A stretch of 7,054 nt of DNA from RUG11867 sp964553435 (lineage in GTDB: Bacteria; Bacillota_I; Bacilli_A; RF39; UBA660). A program made the translations under genes and the position numbers. The first letter of the stretch is position 1; every line of letters starts with the position of its first letter. The notes beneath the pieces were generated by a model that saw only the letters and a list, made by a program, of their open reading frames with translations, did no database searches and had not been told where the DNA came from. Location of the stretch: assembly GCA_964553435.1 (NCBI GenBank), contig CAZKKM010000075.1, positions 1 to 7,054 on the forward strand, given 5' to 3'. Positions 6,027 through 7,054 of the stretch are shown here, in pieces.

Positions 6027-7054
6027 CTATTCAACACGATATTCGTTTCCGATGGTTCCGTCTCCAATCATCTTATTTGCGTATTCAGCGGAGAGATTTA
6101 TGACCGGTGCGACTGCCGTTTCAGAAGTAATTACATTGAAGTAGGTCAAACCGCCGTTAGTGCTGACAAGGAATACGGCGGCTATGCCGCCCACATTAAT
6201 ATAACTAGGCGAAAACGACCAGTACCTTTTATTAGGTCTATATAAATAATAACTTTGGCTTATTGTATTATTTTTCCCTGACCCTGCAGCTACTATCTCA
6301 TCTGCTGTTATAAGTCCTACTGGATATGTCAAATCTCCGTTTCCTTTTTCTTCGTCACTCACTGTAAATGCATCGTTCTTCTCCGGACATTTGAATGTCG
6401 GCTGAGGGTTATTATAATTTGATCCTGATGAACTCAATCCTAATCTCGCATATGCTCCATAGGCCGTTGCATTTATTCCAAAACTTTTCCCATTATCTTC
6501 ACTGTATCCTGTAACATCTTTCCCTGGTGCCGTCCTGTCATTACAAAATAGAATGTCCGCAACAGCATTTTCATATCCTGCATCTTTGATGTTCGTCTTA
6601 TACCAAGTGTCTACTACTTTTTTGATATGCGAACTCTCCGTATTTGTTTGAGCTTCTTCTTTACTTGTACTTGCTGTAGTTCCAGATGGTCCATACATCC
6701 ATCCTACATACTTCGCATCATTATAATTTGAATTGTATAATTGATTGATATGTGTGAATCTATCGGAATCGTCTGATCCATTCTCATGAGCTTTCGTCCC
6801 GTCGTAGATTATTCTCAAACTTCCGTCTCCATTGATTCTGATTATTCTCCAGTAAAAACCTGCAAACTTCACATAATTATTTGTGACTGCCCCTCTATAG
6901 TAATAACTCGTTCCATAATCATCTTCCATCTCGAAGATGCCTTCGTCTGTCGTGGCAGGACTAGCAAAACTCGTCCTCACTCCTTTCGAGGTTTTAGTCA
7001 ACTTTTCTATAGCACTCATAGCATTTCTATCTTCTAGTGCAAAATTAGTATAGA
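6027..7054 (-). CDS. Hypothetical surface-type protein with DUF6273-like C-terminal region (5' end outside the window)
   Basis: No function can be named. The frame is open across the right edge: reading upstream from the first ATG (7019) there are at least eleven more codons (…YTNFALEDRNA) and no stop. There is no ribosome-binding site before that Met, so the true N-terminus is missing. Counting from Met7019 (330 residues), a block YYYRGAVTNNYVKFAGFYWRI lies at 39-59. It is followed by RINGDGSLRIIYDGT (61-75), a Ser/Thr/Asn-rich middle, RYWSFSPS (265-272) and VAPVINLS (303-310). This resembles the 'WW..SP … RPV..L' pattern of DUF6273-like, possibly lectin-fold, domains in proteins of uncultured gut Bacilli. 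The Tyr/Asn/Ser/Thr-rich makeup suggests an extracellular protein. Two Cys (159, 211) could be a disulfide. A signal or prepilin-like N-terminus would lie outside. TCGA is scarce here compared with the neighbouring genes. The stop is TAG. Confidence 0.75.
   Translation of the reverse strand, partial: YTNFALEDRNAMSAIEKLTKTSKGVRTSFASPATTDEGIFEMEDDYGTSYYYRGAVTNNYVKFAGFYWRIIRINGDGSLRIIYDGTKAHENGSDDSDRFTHINQLYNSNYNDAKYVGWMYGPSGTTASTSKEEAQTNTESSHIKKVVDTWYKTNIKDAGYENAVADILFCNDRTAPGKDVTGYSEDNGKSFGINATAYGAYARLGLSSSGSNYNNPQPTFKCPEKNDAFTVSDEEKGNGDLTYPVGLITADEIVAAGSGKNNTISQSYYLYRPNKRYWSFSPSYINVGGIAAVFLVSTNGGLTYFNVITSETAVAPVINLSAEYANKMIGDGTIGNEYRVE

Noticed and set aside
1..7054. CRISPR array, tRNA or rRNA genes, insertion-sequence ends
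   Set aside because: No regularly spaced direct repeats, no tRNA cloverleaf or rRNA-like stretches, and no transposase or paired terminal repeats with target duplications were seen.

Overview
The window comes from a low-GC (roughly 38-40% by eye) Gram-positive-type bacterium that uses the standard genetic code: TGG is used for Trp (GlmS HTRWATHG) and TGA is a real stop (whiA). The yvcK-whiA pair, the glmS ribozyme and A/T-rich sigma-A-like promoters point to Bacillota. The style of the right-end surface-type protein and the compact layout suggest an uncultured gut Bacilli lineage, such as the RF39/Erysipelotrichales neighbourhood. That placement is an inference.

Layout, left to right. Positions 1-62 may hold the last codons of a plus-strand gene from outside the window, followed by a long inverted repeat that can terminate both strands. 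The minus-strand operon yvcK(glmR)-whiA (179-2073) has its own extended -10 promoter and a 2-nt gap between the genes. Upstream of it, also on the minus strand, is a 469-residue DcuC/YfcC-like membrane permease (2209-3618) with its own promoter and terminator. A 479-nt divergent intergenic region follows. Its right half carries the glmS promoter, a strong stem-loop, a glmS ribozyme (about 3923-4042) and an AGGAGG ribosome-binding site. glmS itself (4098-5876, TTG start) runs rightwards to a hairpin that can end transcription from both sides. The last kilobase is a minus-strand, 5'-truncated hypothetical surface-type protein (6027 to the window edge).

How the genes fit together. GlmS makes glucosamine-6-phosphate, the first committed product of the UDP-GlcNAc and peptidoglycan pathway. 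Its mRNA carries a ribozyme of the class that self-cleaves when glucosamine-6-phosphate is abundant. YvcK/GlmR, encoded about 2 kb away on the other strand, is known in other Bacillota to bind UDP-GlcNAc and stimulate GlmS. One locus therefore encodes the enzyme, its RNA feedback sensor and a probable protein regulator. The most unusual local detail is a perfect 8-bp stem (10 bp with a G-U and an A-U pair) between the predicted transcription start and the ribozyme cleavage site, so the released 5' fragment would be little more than one stem-loop. I see no wholly new multi-gene system. The points most worth checking are this leader hairpin, the divergent YvcK motifs and the compositionally distinct right-end gene with its possible degraded C-terminal tail.
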